A stretch of 64,000 nt of DNA from Janthinobacterium sp. SUN073 (GCF_030397665.1 NZ_JAPUBT010000016.1:1-64000); one strand, 5' to 3'; positions 17,662 to 25,488 are shown, counted from the stretch's first letter. Translations and numbers: made by a program. Notes: generated from the sequence alone by a model not told the origin.

Positions 17662-18396
17662 ATGCGTACTTCCAAAGCCCAACAAGCCAAAAACCATCGG
17701 CTGATCATTCAGACCGCAGTGGACCTGATGACCCAGCATGGGTTTGAGGGCACCACCATGAAGCAGATCGCGCGTGCCGCCGACGTGGGTGATGCCACCA
17801 TCTACAAATACTTCCCCACCAAGGAGAAACTGGTAACCGCCTACTTTCAGCAAGCAATTGCAGACGCAGTGGCGCAGGCCGACAAGACGGAGGGACAGAA
17901 CGAATTTTCGCTGCAGGAGCGCCTGCAACTGGTGATCGAGAGTCTGCTGGAAGGTTTGCTGGCCGACCGCGAATTTGTGGGTCTGGCGCGCGGCATGGTG
18001 CAGCGCGCGCCCACGCTGCTGTTGGGCGAGCAACTCCCCGGCAAGCCTTTGCTCCAGCAAACCTTCCTCCAGATGCTGGAGCAGGCCGAGACGACCGGTG
18101 AAATCGTGCCTTGCGGCTTCAAGCCCAGCCTGGCCGGACTGTTGGCCGACTATGTGTACGGCGTCATTGCGTACTGGCTGCGCGACACCTCCGACCAATT
18201 TTCCAACACCACACAAATGGTCGATTTAAGTTTGGGTGTGCTGGTGTTAGCCTTGCGCAGCGGCCTGGTGGACAAACTGCTGGAGCTGGGCGGGTTCATG
18301 GTGCGCAGCCAGCTGGCGCGCCTGATGCAAGACGGCAATGGCTTGCTGGATCTGCTGCAATTGGCCCGCCGCGGCTTGGGTGGCGTACGCTCATGA
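17662..18396 (+). CDS. TetR/AcrR family transcriptional regulator
   Basis: The 244 aa product has a classic TetR N-terminal helix-turn-helix: GFEGTTMKQIARAADVGDAT (about residues 27-46), followed by IYKYFPTKEKLV. The C-terminal ligand or dimer domain is helical and not assignable to a ligand. The last codons overlap the ABC1-kinase start (ATGA), so the regulator and kinase genes are translationally coupled. The dyad over the -35 upstream suggests it represses its own operon. The gene lies within the block that splits pilC from pilD, so it is probably acquired. Confidence 0.9.
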   Translation: MRTSKAQQAKNHRLIIQTAVDLMTQHGFEGTTMKQIARAADVGDATIYKYFPTKEKLVTAYFQQAIADAVAQADKTEGQNEFSLQERLQLVIESLLEGLLADREFVGLARGMVQRAPTLLLGEQLPGKPLLQQTFLQMLEQAETTGEIVPCGFKPSLAGLLADYVYGVIAYWLRDTSDQFSNTTQMVDLSLGVLVLALRSGLVDKLLELGGFMVRSQLARLMQDGNGLLDLLQLARRGLGGVRS

Positions 18397-19736
18397 GGCC
18401 CACGACCAAGACGAACAAAGTTGCGCAATTGCCGCGTACCGGGCGTCTTTCGCGTGGCGCGATTGTCGGCATGGCAGTGGCGCGGGCCGGCTTGACCCAC
18501 CTGGGCCATAAGGCCAAGTCGATGACGCGCGACGATGCGAAAACGGAACAGGCCCGCGTGGCACATGAGGCGGAACTCGGGCGCATCCTGTTTGCCGCGT
18601 TGAACCAGCTCAAGGGCACGGCACTCAAAGCCTCGCAGCTGCTCAGCATGGAACTAGGCTTTCTACCCGAGGGCATGCGCCAGGAACTGGCCCGTGCCCA
18701 CTACCAGGTCACGCCGCTGAACCGCGCGTTGGTGATCAAAGTGATGCGCCAGGAGTTTGGCCAGGATCCGCAAGCCCTGTTCCAGCAATTCGATCCGATC
18801 GCCTTTGCCGCCGCCAGTCTGGGTCAGGTCCACGCCGCCATCATGACCGATGGTCTGGCAGTGGCCGTCAAACTACAATACCCCGGAATGGCGGACTCCA
18901 TTGGCAGCGACATGCGTATGCTGCGCAGCCTGCTGCAAGCCTTGGGGGAACGCTCGGAGATGATGCCCAAAGCCGATATCATCGCGCGCATGATGGATGA
19001 CATCGAACGGAAACTGGCCGAGGAGCTGGACTATTTGCACGAGGCACAGACCATGCAATGGTTTGCACAGCATCTCACGCTGCCGGGCCTGGTGATCCCC
19101 CAGCCGGTAATGGGCCGCACCACACGCCGCGTGCTGACCATGCAACGCCTGCCGGGACTGCATCTGAAAGAATGGTTGCTGACCGAACCCGATCAAGCCG
19201 CACGTGACCAGGCTGGTCAGTTGCTGTTTGACGCCTTCTTTCATTGCACCTTTGTGCTGCACCGCTTGCAAGCCGACCCGCATCCGGGCAACTATCTGTT
19301 CATGCCGGACGGCCGACTGGGCCTGCTGGACTTTGGCTGCACCCACGCGCTGGACGCTGACTTTTGCCAAGCGCTCAGCGCGCTTTGGTCGGCACAGTTG
19401 CGCGACCCGGCGGACCACAGTGCCATGCATCAGGCCTATCGGGACTTGGGCCTGATTGGGCCGAATCTGAATGAGCAGGACTTTTGCCAGCAACTGCTGC
19501 CGGCAATGGCCGAGCGGCATGCCTGGCAGAAGTTGCCGTTTACCGTGGCGGTGTATGACTTTGCGCAACACCCGCCATACCCACGTCCATCAGCCGAGCA
19601 TCAGCGCCAGGCACTTCGGCACCTGCAGTCCTTGCCGGAGGAACTGCCCTACGTAGACCGGGCCTATTTAGGTCTGCTCCAGCTTCTCAAAACCCTCGGT
19701 GCACGTGTGCGCACCGCCAACCCCTGGATTCGTTAA
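18393..19736 (+). CDS. ABC1/AarF/UbiB-family atypical kinase
   Basis: The 447 aa product has the ABC1 (ADCK/UbiB) protein-kinase-like core. The KxGQ-type segment appears as LKASQLLSME near residue 75, so the usual KxGQ glycine is a serine. The alanine-rich loop is AAASLGQVHAA near residue 143, and the ATP-binding lysine is in AVKLQYPG. EELDYLHEA follows near 210, the catalytic loop is QADPHPGNYLF near 293, and the metal aspartate is in LLDFGC near 308. Family members support ubiquinone biosynthesis or lipid homeostasis. This one lacks the C-terminal membrane helices of UbiB and is paired with a TetR gene, so it is probably an accessory member. It could be soluble. Confidence 0.85.
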   Translation: MRPTTKTNKVAQLPRTGRLSRGAIVGMAVARAGLTHLGHKAKSMTRDDAKTEQARVAHEAELGRILFAALNQLKGTALKASQLLSMELGFLPEGMRQELARAHYQVTPLNRALVIKVMRQEFGQDPQALFQQFDPIAFAAASLGQVHAAIMTDGLAVAVKLQYPGMADSIGSDMRMLRSLLQALGERSEMMPKADIIARMMDDIERKLAEELDYLHEAQTMQWFAQHLTLPGLVIPQPVMGRTTRRVLTMQRLPGLHLKEWLLTEPDQAARDQAGQLLFDAFFHCTFVLHRLQADPHPGNYLFMPDGRLGLLDFGCTHALDADFCQALSALWSAQLRDPADHSAMHQAYRDLGLIGPNLNEQDFCQQLLPAMAERHAWQKLPFTVAVYDFAQHPPYPRPSAEHQRQALRHLQSLPEELPYVDRAYLGLLQLLKTLGARVRTANPWIR

Positions 19737-19905
19737 ATGCATACCACGTTTCTGCTTCCGGCATGCGCAGTCTTCATCATGCCTGGCAGCAGCCGCGCCG
19801 CCCTTGCGCAGTATCCGACCAGCACAGTTCAATCACCCGGTGCTGCACTTGATCCGAAGCCTGAAACCACCAAGCCTGTCGGCAACTCTCTCGAAAAGAA
19901 AAAAC

Positions 19906-20295
19906 ATGTCCAAGTCTGCGTATAGCGCCAAAGTATTCGCCATCTACTTGTTCGTCATTGGGCCCATGTTAGTCGTCGCGCCAAACTTCTTGCTGTCGAT
20001 CTTACAAATGCCTCCAACCTCCGAGGTCTGGATTCATTTGCTTGGCGTTGTCGTATCCATGCTTGGCGTCTATGCGTGGGTCGCGGCCAGGCACGAAAAC
20101 AAGCCGTTTCTGGTGGCGTCGGTATACACGCGCTTCTTCGTGTTCGCGGCCTTCACGACCTTCGCTGCCATAGGCCTTGCCAGCCCAATGATCGTTTTTT
20201 TCGGCGTCGCAGATCTTCTTGGAGGAATGTGGACCTACTTCGCACTGAAAGCCGACGCGCAGTCGGCAAGAACTGTCCTAAGTAACCCCCAATAA
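19906..20295 (+). CDS. Small four-helix membrane protein of unknown function
   Basis: The 129 aa product has about four hydrophobic segments (residues 8-30, 40-58, 66-88, 92-112) and no recognised domain. The ATG at 19906 follows the purine-rich GAAAAGAAAAAA. Its last residues, SNPQ and the stop, are encoded by the left end of the MITE-like element at 20281. Without the element, the frame would read on into AGQH and a stop at 20466-20468. Base composition is less GC-rich than in the core genes. Confidence 0.75.
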   Translation: MSKSAYSAKVFAIYLFVIGPMLVVAPNFLLSILQMPPTSEVWIHLLGVVVSMLGVYAWVAARHENKPFLVASVYTRFFVFAAFTTFAAIGLASPMIVFFGVADLLGGMWTYFALKADAQSARTVLSNPQ

Positions 20296-20451
20296 ATTAT
20301 TGTGATTTCTGACTTCCATAACCGGCGCTCTGCAAGGTGGCCGACGAGGCTTGCCCGCTGCTAGCAGTGCTCGCACTGCGTCGCAGCGGGCGCCTTGCAT
20401 GGCATCCGGTTCTGTTCGTCATAAATTCACAATAATTTCCTGAGGATTACT
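20281..20451 (+). mobile_element. MITE-like palindromic element, copy 1 (171 bp)
   Basis: The ends are imperfect inverted repeats of 25 bases with four mismatches. The left end begins AGTAACCCCC and the right end, read in reverse, begins AGTAATCCTC; both share AAATTATTGTGA. TA flanks each side (20279-20280, 20452-20453), as in IS630/Tc1-type target duplications. The interior continues as one long imperfect palindrome with inner arms GCCCGCTGC / GCAGCGGGC. There is no transposase. A second copy is at 21227-21384. Confidence 0.85.
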
Positions 20452-20599
20452 TAGCGGGCCAGCACTGAGTCCCGTCCAATCAGGAAAAGAAGTGCTTCAC
20501 AAACAGATATTTGACGGACTTATTCACAACTGCGGACGCAAAAAGTGTGGTGCTCGTCCGCGGTCTCATTTTGAATCGACGCAAACGGCGGAGCGCAAC

Positions 20600-21241
20600 A
20601 TGAAGAAAATAGTCATCGTGATTTTTGATCATTTCACCGATTTGGATTTGTTCCTGATGTGGGACATCCTCGGGAGGAATAAGACGGACTGGCAAGTGAA
20701 GATATTGGGAACAAAGGAAGCACATCAATCCGCAAACGGTCTGCTTATCCAGACCCACGGGTGCATCAGCGAAGCGAATGACGCAGACGTTGTATTGTTT
20801 TCCAGCGGTAAAGTTGGCGTGAAAGGCGCCATCGCCAACCAGGATTTCATGCGTGCATTTTCCCTGAATCCAGATACGCAGCTCATTGGATCGATCTGTG
20901 CCGGCTCGTTCATTCTTGCCAAGTTGGGTCTGCTGGCATTGGGGCCAGCCACGACTCATCCCGATGCCAAAGAGGAACTGCAAGCGCTGGGAATTGAGGT
21001 TCTCGATTTGCCCTTGGTATGCAAAGGAAATGTTGCGACCGCAGGTGGCTGTTTGTCTGCCGTGTATCTGATCGGTTGGGCCGTTGAGGCCTTGTTCGGC
21101 CGGGACAAACGTAAAGAAACACTCAGAGAACTTATTCCGGCCGGCCAAAGCGCAATCTATGAACGACTCATTGATACGAGTATCCGAGACGCCATTGCCC
21201 CGAAAGCAGGCGTTGGCGCAATATTAAGTAACCCCCAATAA
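20600..21241 (+). CDS. DJ-1/PfpI family protein (glutamine-amidotransferase-like)
   Basis: The 213 aa product has the DJ-1/PfpI fold: KKIVIVIFDHFTDLDLFLMW at the N-terminus, and the nucleophile elbow GSICAGSF with cysteine at about residue 100. Members act as intracellular hydrolases, isonitrile hydratases, glyoxalases or chaperones; the exact role is not readable here. The last codons (SNPQ, stop) come from copy 2 of the MITE-like element. The older frame would have ended DGACRPM with a stop at 21408-21410. ATG 20600 was chosen at the start of the conserved domain. A small inverted repeat (CGGACG/CGTCCG) lies upstream near 20533-20560. Confidence 0.85.
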   Translation: MKKIVIVIFDHFTDLDLFLMWDILGRNKTDWQVKILGTKEAHQSANGLLIQTHGCISEANDADVVLFSSGKVGVKGAIANQDFMRAFSLNPDTQLIGSICAGSFILAKLGLLALGPATTHPDAKEELQALGIEVLDLPLVCKGNVATAGGCLSAVYLIGWAVEALFGRDKRKETLRELIPAGQSAIYERLIDTSIRDAIAPKAGVGAILSNPQ

Positions 21242-21384
21242 ATTATTGTGATTTCTGACTTCCATAACCGGCGCTCTGCTGTGTTGCCCGCTGCTAGCAG
21301 TGCTCGCACTGCGTCGCAGCGGGCGCCTTGCATAGCATTCGGTTCTGTTCGTCATAAATTCACAATAATTTCCTGAGGATTACT
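21227..21384 (+). mobile_element. MITE-like palindromic element, copy 2 (158 bp)
   Basis: This copy is nearly identical to copy 1, in the same orientation, and differs mainly by a 13-base shorter left-inner arm. It is flanked by TA at 21225-21226 and 21385-21386. It begins AGTAACCCCC and ends GGATTACT. It interrupts the 3' end of the DJ-1/PfpI gene and supplies its stop codon. Confidence 0.85.
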
Positions 21385-21520
21385 TAGATGGAGCATGCCG
21401 GCCCATGTGACCACGATGCAAGCATTCCGGCCGCCAGAGCACGTTTGCAAACTTGGAATGCGCGCCAATCAATACAACCGCAGTCCGACCGTCACTCACT
21501 TTACAGAGAGAGTTTTATTC

Positions 21521-22048
21521 ATGACAAACGAAGCAAACAAAGTCTTCTTCATTGCCGCACCGGCAGCAGCCATGTCGGCGTCAGGATTGACGCGCATTGA
21601 TTTCTCCGACGGCTATTCCGGTCAGGGGGATCGAACCTACGTGGACGCCGAACAAGCGGGGCGCGCCGTGTTCGCTGAACCGCATCGCATGCTCACCTGG
21701 CTCATTATTCTGCGCAACGGAATCGTCGCACCATTGGGACTAAAGAAAAGTATCAGCTTTAGCGATCGCGGGCTGGGGAAGATCGGCATGTTTCCGATTA
21801 TTTCCAGTACGGGCACTGAAGTCGTCGTCGGTGGTGACGACAAGCATCTGGATTTTCGGATCTGGATAAGCATTCAACCGAGTCTGAAGGGATCGGAAGT
21901 GACGGTTTCAACCTTGGTTAAAATAAACAATCTCTTTGGAAGAGTTTATTTGTTTATCATCATGCCGTTTCATAAGCTGCTGACTCGCTCGCTGTTGGAG
22001 CGCGCGGTCAACCGGCGCGACAAGGTGCACCGCAAGCCAGAAAGGTGA
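21521..22048 (+). CDS. DUF2867-type protein
   Basis: The 175 aa product resembles the DUF2867 family (SRPBCC-like fold). It shows RIDFSDGYS near residue 23, VFAEPHRMLTWLIILRNGIV near 46, and a C-terminal stretch with DDKHLDFRI and VYLFIIMPFHKLLTRSLLER. Function is unknown; relatives occur alone or fused to NAD(P)-binding domains. ATG 21521 was preferred over 21395, because the upstream bases are the old 3' end of the DJ-1/PfpI gene and the MITE scar. It is the last gene of the accessory block before pilD. Confidence 0.75.
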   Translation: MTNEANKVFFIAAPAAAMSASGLTRIDFSDGYSGQGDRTYVDAEQAGRAVFAEPHRMLTWLIILRNGIVAPLGLKKSISFSDRGLGKIGMFPIISSTGTEVVVGGDDKHLDFRIWISIQPSLKGSEVTVSTLVKINNLFGRVYLFIIMPFHKLLTRSLLERAVNRRDKVHRKPER

Positions 22049-22207
22049 CCTCATTGTTGCCGCTAGCCGAATATTGACCATCTAAAGGCAGCGCAGGCGT
22101 TTCCAGCACCCTGCGCAAAACATCCCCATGTGCTGGCAGATGTTTTACACTGCGGCAGTGCCAGGCAATGTTTGCGCGGCAACATCATCACCTCAGACCA
22201 ATCCACC

Positions 22208-23077
22208 ATGCTGCAAGATACCCTGCTGTTCGCTGCGCCCGGCAATCTGCCCGTCGCCCTCGTCGCCGCCCTGTTCGGCCTGATCGTCGGCAGTTTCCTC
22301 AACGTGGTGATCCACCGCGTGCCGAAAATGATGCAGCGCGAATCCGATAATTATGTGGCGGAAGAAAGCGGCCAACCCTTGCCGCATACGGACCGCTACA
22401 ACCTGATGCTGCCACATTCGCACTGCACCGCTTGCGGCCACCGCATCACGGCCATGGAAAACATCCCCGTCATCAGCTACCTGCTGCTGCGCGGCAAGTG
22501 CAGCGCCTGCAAGGCCCCCATCTCCGTGCGCTATCCGCTGGTGGAACTGCTGACGGGCGCGCTGTCGGCCCTGTTGATCTGGCACTTCGGCAGCGGCTGG
22601 ACGGGCCTGGCCACGCTCGTGTTTGCCTGGCTGCTGATCGCCATGACCTTCATCGATGCCGACACGCAAATGCTGCCCGACGACCTGACCTTTCCCCTGC
22701 TGTGGGCGGGACTGCTGGTCAACATCAATGGCACTTTCGTGCCCCTGCAAGACGCAGTCATCGGCGCGGCCGCCGGCTACCTGGCCCTGTGGGCCGTGTA
22801 CTGGGCCTTCAAGCTGGCGACAGGCAAGGAGGGAATGGGCTATGGTGACTTCAAATTGCTGGCGGCGCTCGGCGCCTGGCTGGGCTGGACCATGTTGCCG
22901 ACCATCATATTGTTGTCGTCGCTGGTCGGCGCCGTGGTCGGCATCGGCCTGATCGTCTTCGCCAGGCGGGGACGCGACAAACCGATTCCGTTCGGCCCCT
23001 ACCTGGCGGCGGCGGGCCTGATCGCGCTGCTGTACGGCGCACCCCTGTCGCGCCTCACACAAAACCTGACCGGCTGA
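22208..23077 (+). CDS. pilD: Prepilin peptidase / N-methyltransferase PilD
   Basis: PilD cleaves the leader of type IV prepilins and methylates the new N-terminus in the inner membrane. The product is 289 aa. A cytoplasmic zinc loop carries two cysteine pairs, CTACGH and CSACKAP (around residues 76-103). The aspartyl protease residues are in TFIDADTQMLPD near 150-160 and GYGDFKLLAALGAWLG near 213. Eight hydrophobic helices fit the family. It normally follows pilC, which here ends 4.8 kb upstream. coaE follows. Confidence 0.95.
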   Translation: MLQDTLLFAAPGNLPVALVAALFGLIVGSFLNVVIHRVPKMMQRESDNYVAEESGQPLPHTDRYNLMLPHSHCTACGHRITAMENIPVISYLLLRGKCSACKAPISVRYPLVELLTGALSALLIWHFGSGWTGLATLVFAWLLIAMTFIDADTQMLPDDLTFPLLWAGLLVNINGTFVPLQDAVIGAAAGYLALWAVYWAFKLATGKEGMGYGDFKLLAALGAWLGWTMLPTIILLSSLVGAVVGIGLIVFARRGRDKPIPFGPYLAAAGLIALLYGAPLSRLTQNLTG

Positions 23078-23098
23078 CCGGTACAGCACTGCGCCACT

Positions 23099-23758
23099 AT
23101 GGATAAATACATGCAACGACAAAACGTCCCTTATTTCAGCGTGGGCCTTACCGGCGGCATCGGTTGCGGCAAGAGCACCGTGGCCGACCTGTTCGCCGCG
23201 CACGGCGCCACCATCGTCGACACCGACCAGATCGCCCACAGCCTGACGGCACCGAACGGCGCCGCCATGCCGGCCCTGGTGGCGGAATTTGGCCCCGACT
23301 ACGCCGATGCGCGCGGCGCCCTCGACCGCACCAAAATGCGCAACTTGGTGTTTGCCGACGCCGCCGCCAAGGCCAGGCTGGAAGCCATCCTGCACCCGCG
23401 CATCCGCCAGGCCACCCTGGCGGCGGCCGCAGCAGCGACGGGTAGCTATGTGATATTCGCCGTGCCCCTGCTCGTCGAGTCCGGCGGATGGGTGGAAAGA
23501 GTCAACCGCGTGCTGGTCATCGATTGCCAGGAAAGCCTGCAAGTGTCGCGCGTGATGGCACGCAATGGATTATCGGAAGAACAAGTGAAAGCCATCATGG
23601 CCACGCAAGCCACGCGCGCCATGCGCCTGGCGGCGGCGGACGATGTGATCGACAATAATGGCGATTTGGCCGCCCTGGCGCCGCAGATTGCCCAGTTGCA
23701 CGATTTATATCTGGCATTTTCAAAAAGAATGGCCGGAATCGGGCCGCAACGTTTGTAA
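23099..23758 (+). CDS. coaE: Dephospho-CoA kinase CoaE
   Basis: CoaE phosphorylates the 3'-hydroxyl of dephospho-CoA, the last step of coenzyme A synthesis. The 219 aa protein has a P-loop GGIGCGKST at residues 19-27, DTDQIAH near residue 43 and the lid segment MARNGLSEEQ near 157. ATG 23111 is an alternative start giving a slightly shorter N-terminus. Its place between pilD and zapD is conserved in related bacteria. Confidence 0.95.
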   Translation: MDKYMQRQNVPYFSVGLTGGIGCGKSTVADLFAAHGATIVDTDQIAHSLTAPNGAAMPALVAEFGPDYADARGALDRTKMRNLVFADAAAKARLEAILHPRIRQATLAAAAAATGSYVIFAVPLLVESGGWVERVNRVLVIDCQESLQVSRVMARNGLSEEQVKAIMATQATRAMRLAAADDVIDNNGDLAALAPQIAQLHDLYLAFSKRMAGIGPQRL

Positions 23759-23820
23759 TTTGTCGACGCTTGGTTCAAAATCACGGGATTGTTTGCAGGT
23801 CCTTACTTAAGGGAATTATT

Positions 23821-24576
23821 TTGATTGTCTACGAATACCCTTTCAACGAACGCATACGTACCTTGTTGCGGCTGGAAGACCTGTACGACAAATTCAAGTT
23901 CTTCATCCAGCAAGAGCATGCAATGCAGCACCATGTTGCCTTGGCAACTATTTTCGACATGCTCGAAGTGGCCGGCCGCGCCGACCTGAAGTCCGACCTG
24001 CTGCAGGAACTCGAGCGCCAGCGCCAGAGCCTGCTGGGCTACCGCAGCAATCCGAATGTGGAGCCGGAAACCCTGGACGCCATCCTCGGTGAACTCGACA
24101 GTGTCAGCGGCGCCCTGGTGGCGGCGCAAGGCAAGACAGGGCAGAATATCCGCGACAATGAATGGCTGATGAGTATTCGCGGCCGCACCATCATCCCCGG
24201 TGGCGCCTGCGAATTCGACTTGCCCTCCTACTTTGCCTGGCAAAAACGCAGCTCCGAGCAGCGTCTGACCGATATCCACGCCTGGTTCGCACCGCTGGCG
24301 CCCCTGTTCGATGCGCTGGCCCTGGTCTTGCGCCTGCTGCGCGATTCCGGCGGCCCCGTTAAACTGATCGCCAATGGCGGCAGCTACCAGCAAATGCTGC
24401 AAGGCAAGGTGTACCAGATGCTGCGCCTGAGCCTGGATGAAAACATCGGCGCCATCCCGGAAATTTCCGCCAACAAATACATGCTGTGGGTACGCTTCAC
24501 CACCCAGGGTGGCGACTTGAAACCCAAGCCGCTGGAAGAAGATGTTCCGTTCGAGCTCACGCTCTGTAATTTTTAA
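23821..24576 (+). CDS. zapD: Cell division protein ZapD
   Basis: ZapD (YacF) is a cytoplasmic FtsZ-binding protein that bundles FtsZ filaments. The 251 aa product matches the family length (about 250). It starts at a TTG (23821) coding for the usual IVYEYPFNERIRTLLRLE beginning, with a ribosome binding site (TAAGGGA) about six bases upstream. The frame is open for 17 codons further, but those residues are not part of the family. It precedes yacG in the usual coaE-zapD-yacG run. Confidence 0.93.
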   Translation: MIVYEYPFNERIRTLLRLEDLYDKFKFFIQQEHAMQHHVALATIFDMLEVAGRADLKSDLLQELERQRQSLLGYRSNPNVEPETLDAILGELDSVSGALVAAQGKTGQNIRDNEWLMSIRGRTIIPGGACEFDLPSYFAWQKRSSEQRLTDIHAWFAPLAPLFDALALVLRLLRDSGGPVKLIANGGSYQQMLQGKVYQMLRLSLDENIGAIPEISANKYMLWVRFTTQGGDLKPKPLEEDVPFELTLCNF

Positions 24577-24597
24577 CTGTTACTTATTTGCCCCATC

Positions 24598-24786
24598 ATG
24601 ACCGTCGTTAATTGCCCAACCTGTGCCGCCAAAGTCGAATGGACTGAAGCCAACAAATTCCGCCCCTTCTGCTCGGAACGCTGCAAGCAGATCGACCTGG
24701 GTGCCTGGGCCGAAGAGAAATACACGATCCCCGCCGCCGATCCGTTCGAAGATCCTCTCGCGGACGAAGACAACAAGCCGCAGTAA
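24598..24786 (+). CDS. yacG: DNA gyrase inhibitor YacG (zinc-binding)
   Basis: This is a small protein of 62 aa with a zinc ribbon formed by C6, C9, C25 and C29 (CPTC ... FCSERC). The C-terminal tail is acidic. E. coli YacG binds GyrB and inhibits gyrase. It follows zapD with a 21-base gap, which is the usual context. Confidence 0.93.
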   Translation: MTVVNCPTCAAKVEWTEANKFRPFCSERCKQIDLGAWAEEKYTIPAADPFEDPLADEDNKPQ

Positions 24787-24799
24787 GCCGCAGTTAGCC

Positions 24800-25216
24800 T
24801 CAACTGAACGGATTTTCCAGGCGCAGTCCTTGCGTCACGAAACTGTCGAGCCTGCCGCTGACCACCGTCAAGCCATAGGCGATGCCCATCGCCGCGATCT
24901 GTCCATCGATGCCGTGCGCATGGCCGCGGCCATGCAGGCGCGCACACACGAGCGCGCAATCGAGGTCGAATTCCAGCAGCCGCGGCGCATACTCTGCCAG
25001 CACGGCTTCCAGCCAGCCTTCCAGCGCCAGTGCTTCCAGCGCCGCTTCGCGCCGCCAGCTGCGCTGTATGCCCGCACGCAGTTGCGCGATCACCTGCACC
25101 GGCACATAGCGCATTTCCGGCGCCACCCGCTCGAAAAAATCGAGCACGCCCGCCGGCGCAGCGCTGCCCTTGCGCGCAGCAACGATCACATCCGTATCGA
25201 GCAGATAGGCGGCCAT
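24800..25216 (-). CDS. PIN-domain toxin (VapC/FitB type)
   Basis: The 138 aa product begins MAAYLLDTDVIV with the first metal aspartates (D7, D9) of a PIN ribonuclease. Later acidic residues follow in GIDGQIAAMGIAYG and SGRLDSF. Such toxins cleave RNA, often initiator tRNA or rRNA. The gene starts six bases after the stop of the small antitoxin-like gene, the standard toxin-antitoxin arrangement. The target is unknown. Confidence 0.88.
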   Translation of the reverse strand: MAAYLLDTDVIVAARKGSAAPAGVLDFFERVAPEMRYVPVQVIAQLRAGIQRSWRREAALEALALEGWLEAVLAEYAPRLLEFDLDCALVCARLHGRGHAHGIDGQIAAMGIAYGLTVVSGRLDSFVTQGLRLENPFS

Positions 25217-25222
25217 GGCACG

Positions 25223-25432
25223 TCAGGAGCGGCGCTGGAAATCCGCGTCCAGCCCCACCTCGGGCATGCTGCGCAAAATATCGTCGAGCGGACGCTTCGG
25301 CAGCGGCCGCAAGGCGCTGCGCAGGATGTCGCGGTGCTCCTCTTCGATGCTGCGCCCATGCGCGCGGGCACGCTTGTGCAGCGCGGCGATCAGCAATTCA
25401 TCGGTATCGGTAAAGGTCAGTGTCAGCGGCAT
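25223..25432 (-). CDS. FitA/VapB-like ribbon-helix-helix antitoxin
   Basis: The 69 aa product resembles plasmid-stability/FitA antitoxins: a short ribbon, then ELLIAALHKRARAHGRSIEE as the helix pair, then EEHRDILRSAL and a C-terminal tail that would cover the toxin. The start at 25432 gives the family's usual N-terminus; the frame is open further upstream but is not needed. It precedes the PIN toxin and probably represses its own promoter through the palindrome at 25447-25461. Confidence 0.85.
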   Translation of the reverse strand: MPLTLTFTDTDELLIAALHKRARAHGRSIEEEHRDILRSALRPLPKRPLDDILRSMPEVGLDADFQRRS

Positions 25433-25446
25433 GCGAGACTCCCCGG

Positions 25447-25488
25447 TGCTTGATGCAAGCACTGTAGCGCAAAGCGCGCGCGATACAA
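25447..25488 (-). promoter_or_regulatory. Promoter and operator of the toxin-antitoxin pair
   Basis: On the minus strand a -35 TTGTAT (25488-25483), a 16-base spacer and a -10 TACAGT (25466-25461) precede the antitoxin. A perfect palindrome, TGCTTG-ATG-CAAGCA (25447-25461), sits at the downstream edge of the -10. FitAB-type complexes bind such inverted repeats. Confidence 0.5.

Noticed and set aside
19737..19925. A 62-codon plus-strand frame between the ABC1 kinase and the membrane protein
   Set aside because: It overlaps the start of the 129 aa membrane protein in another frame and resembles no protein; the start at 19906 has a purine-rich upstream stretch and a coherent membrane topology.
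20281..21384. The repeats as integron attC sites with gene cassettes
   Set aside because: The gene-repeat-gene-repeat layout is suggestive, but the ends lack the attC core (GTTRRRY / RYYYAAC), the terminal repeats are too symmetric and TA borders fit a MITE better. No integrase is present.
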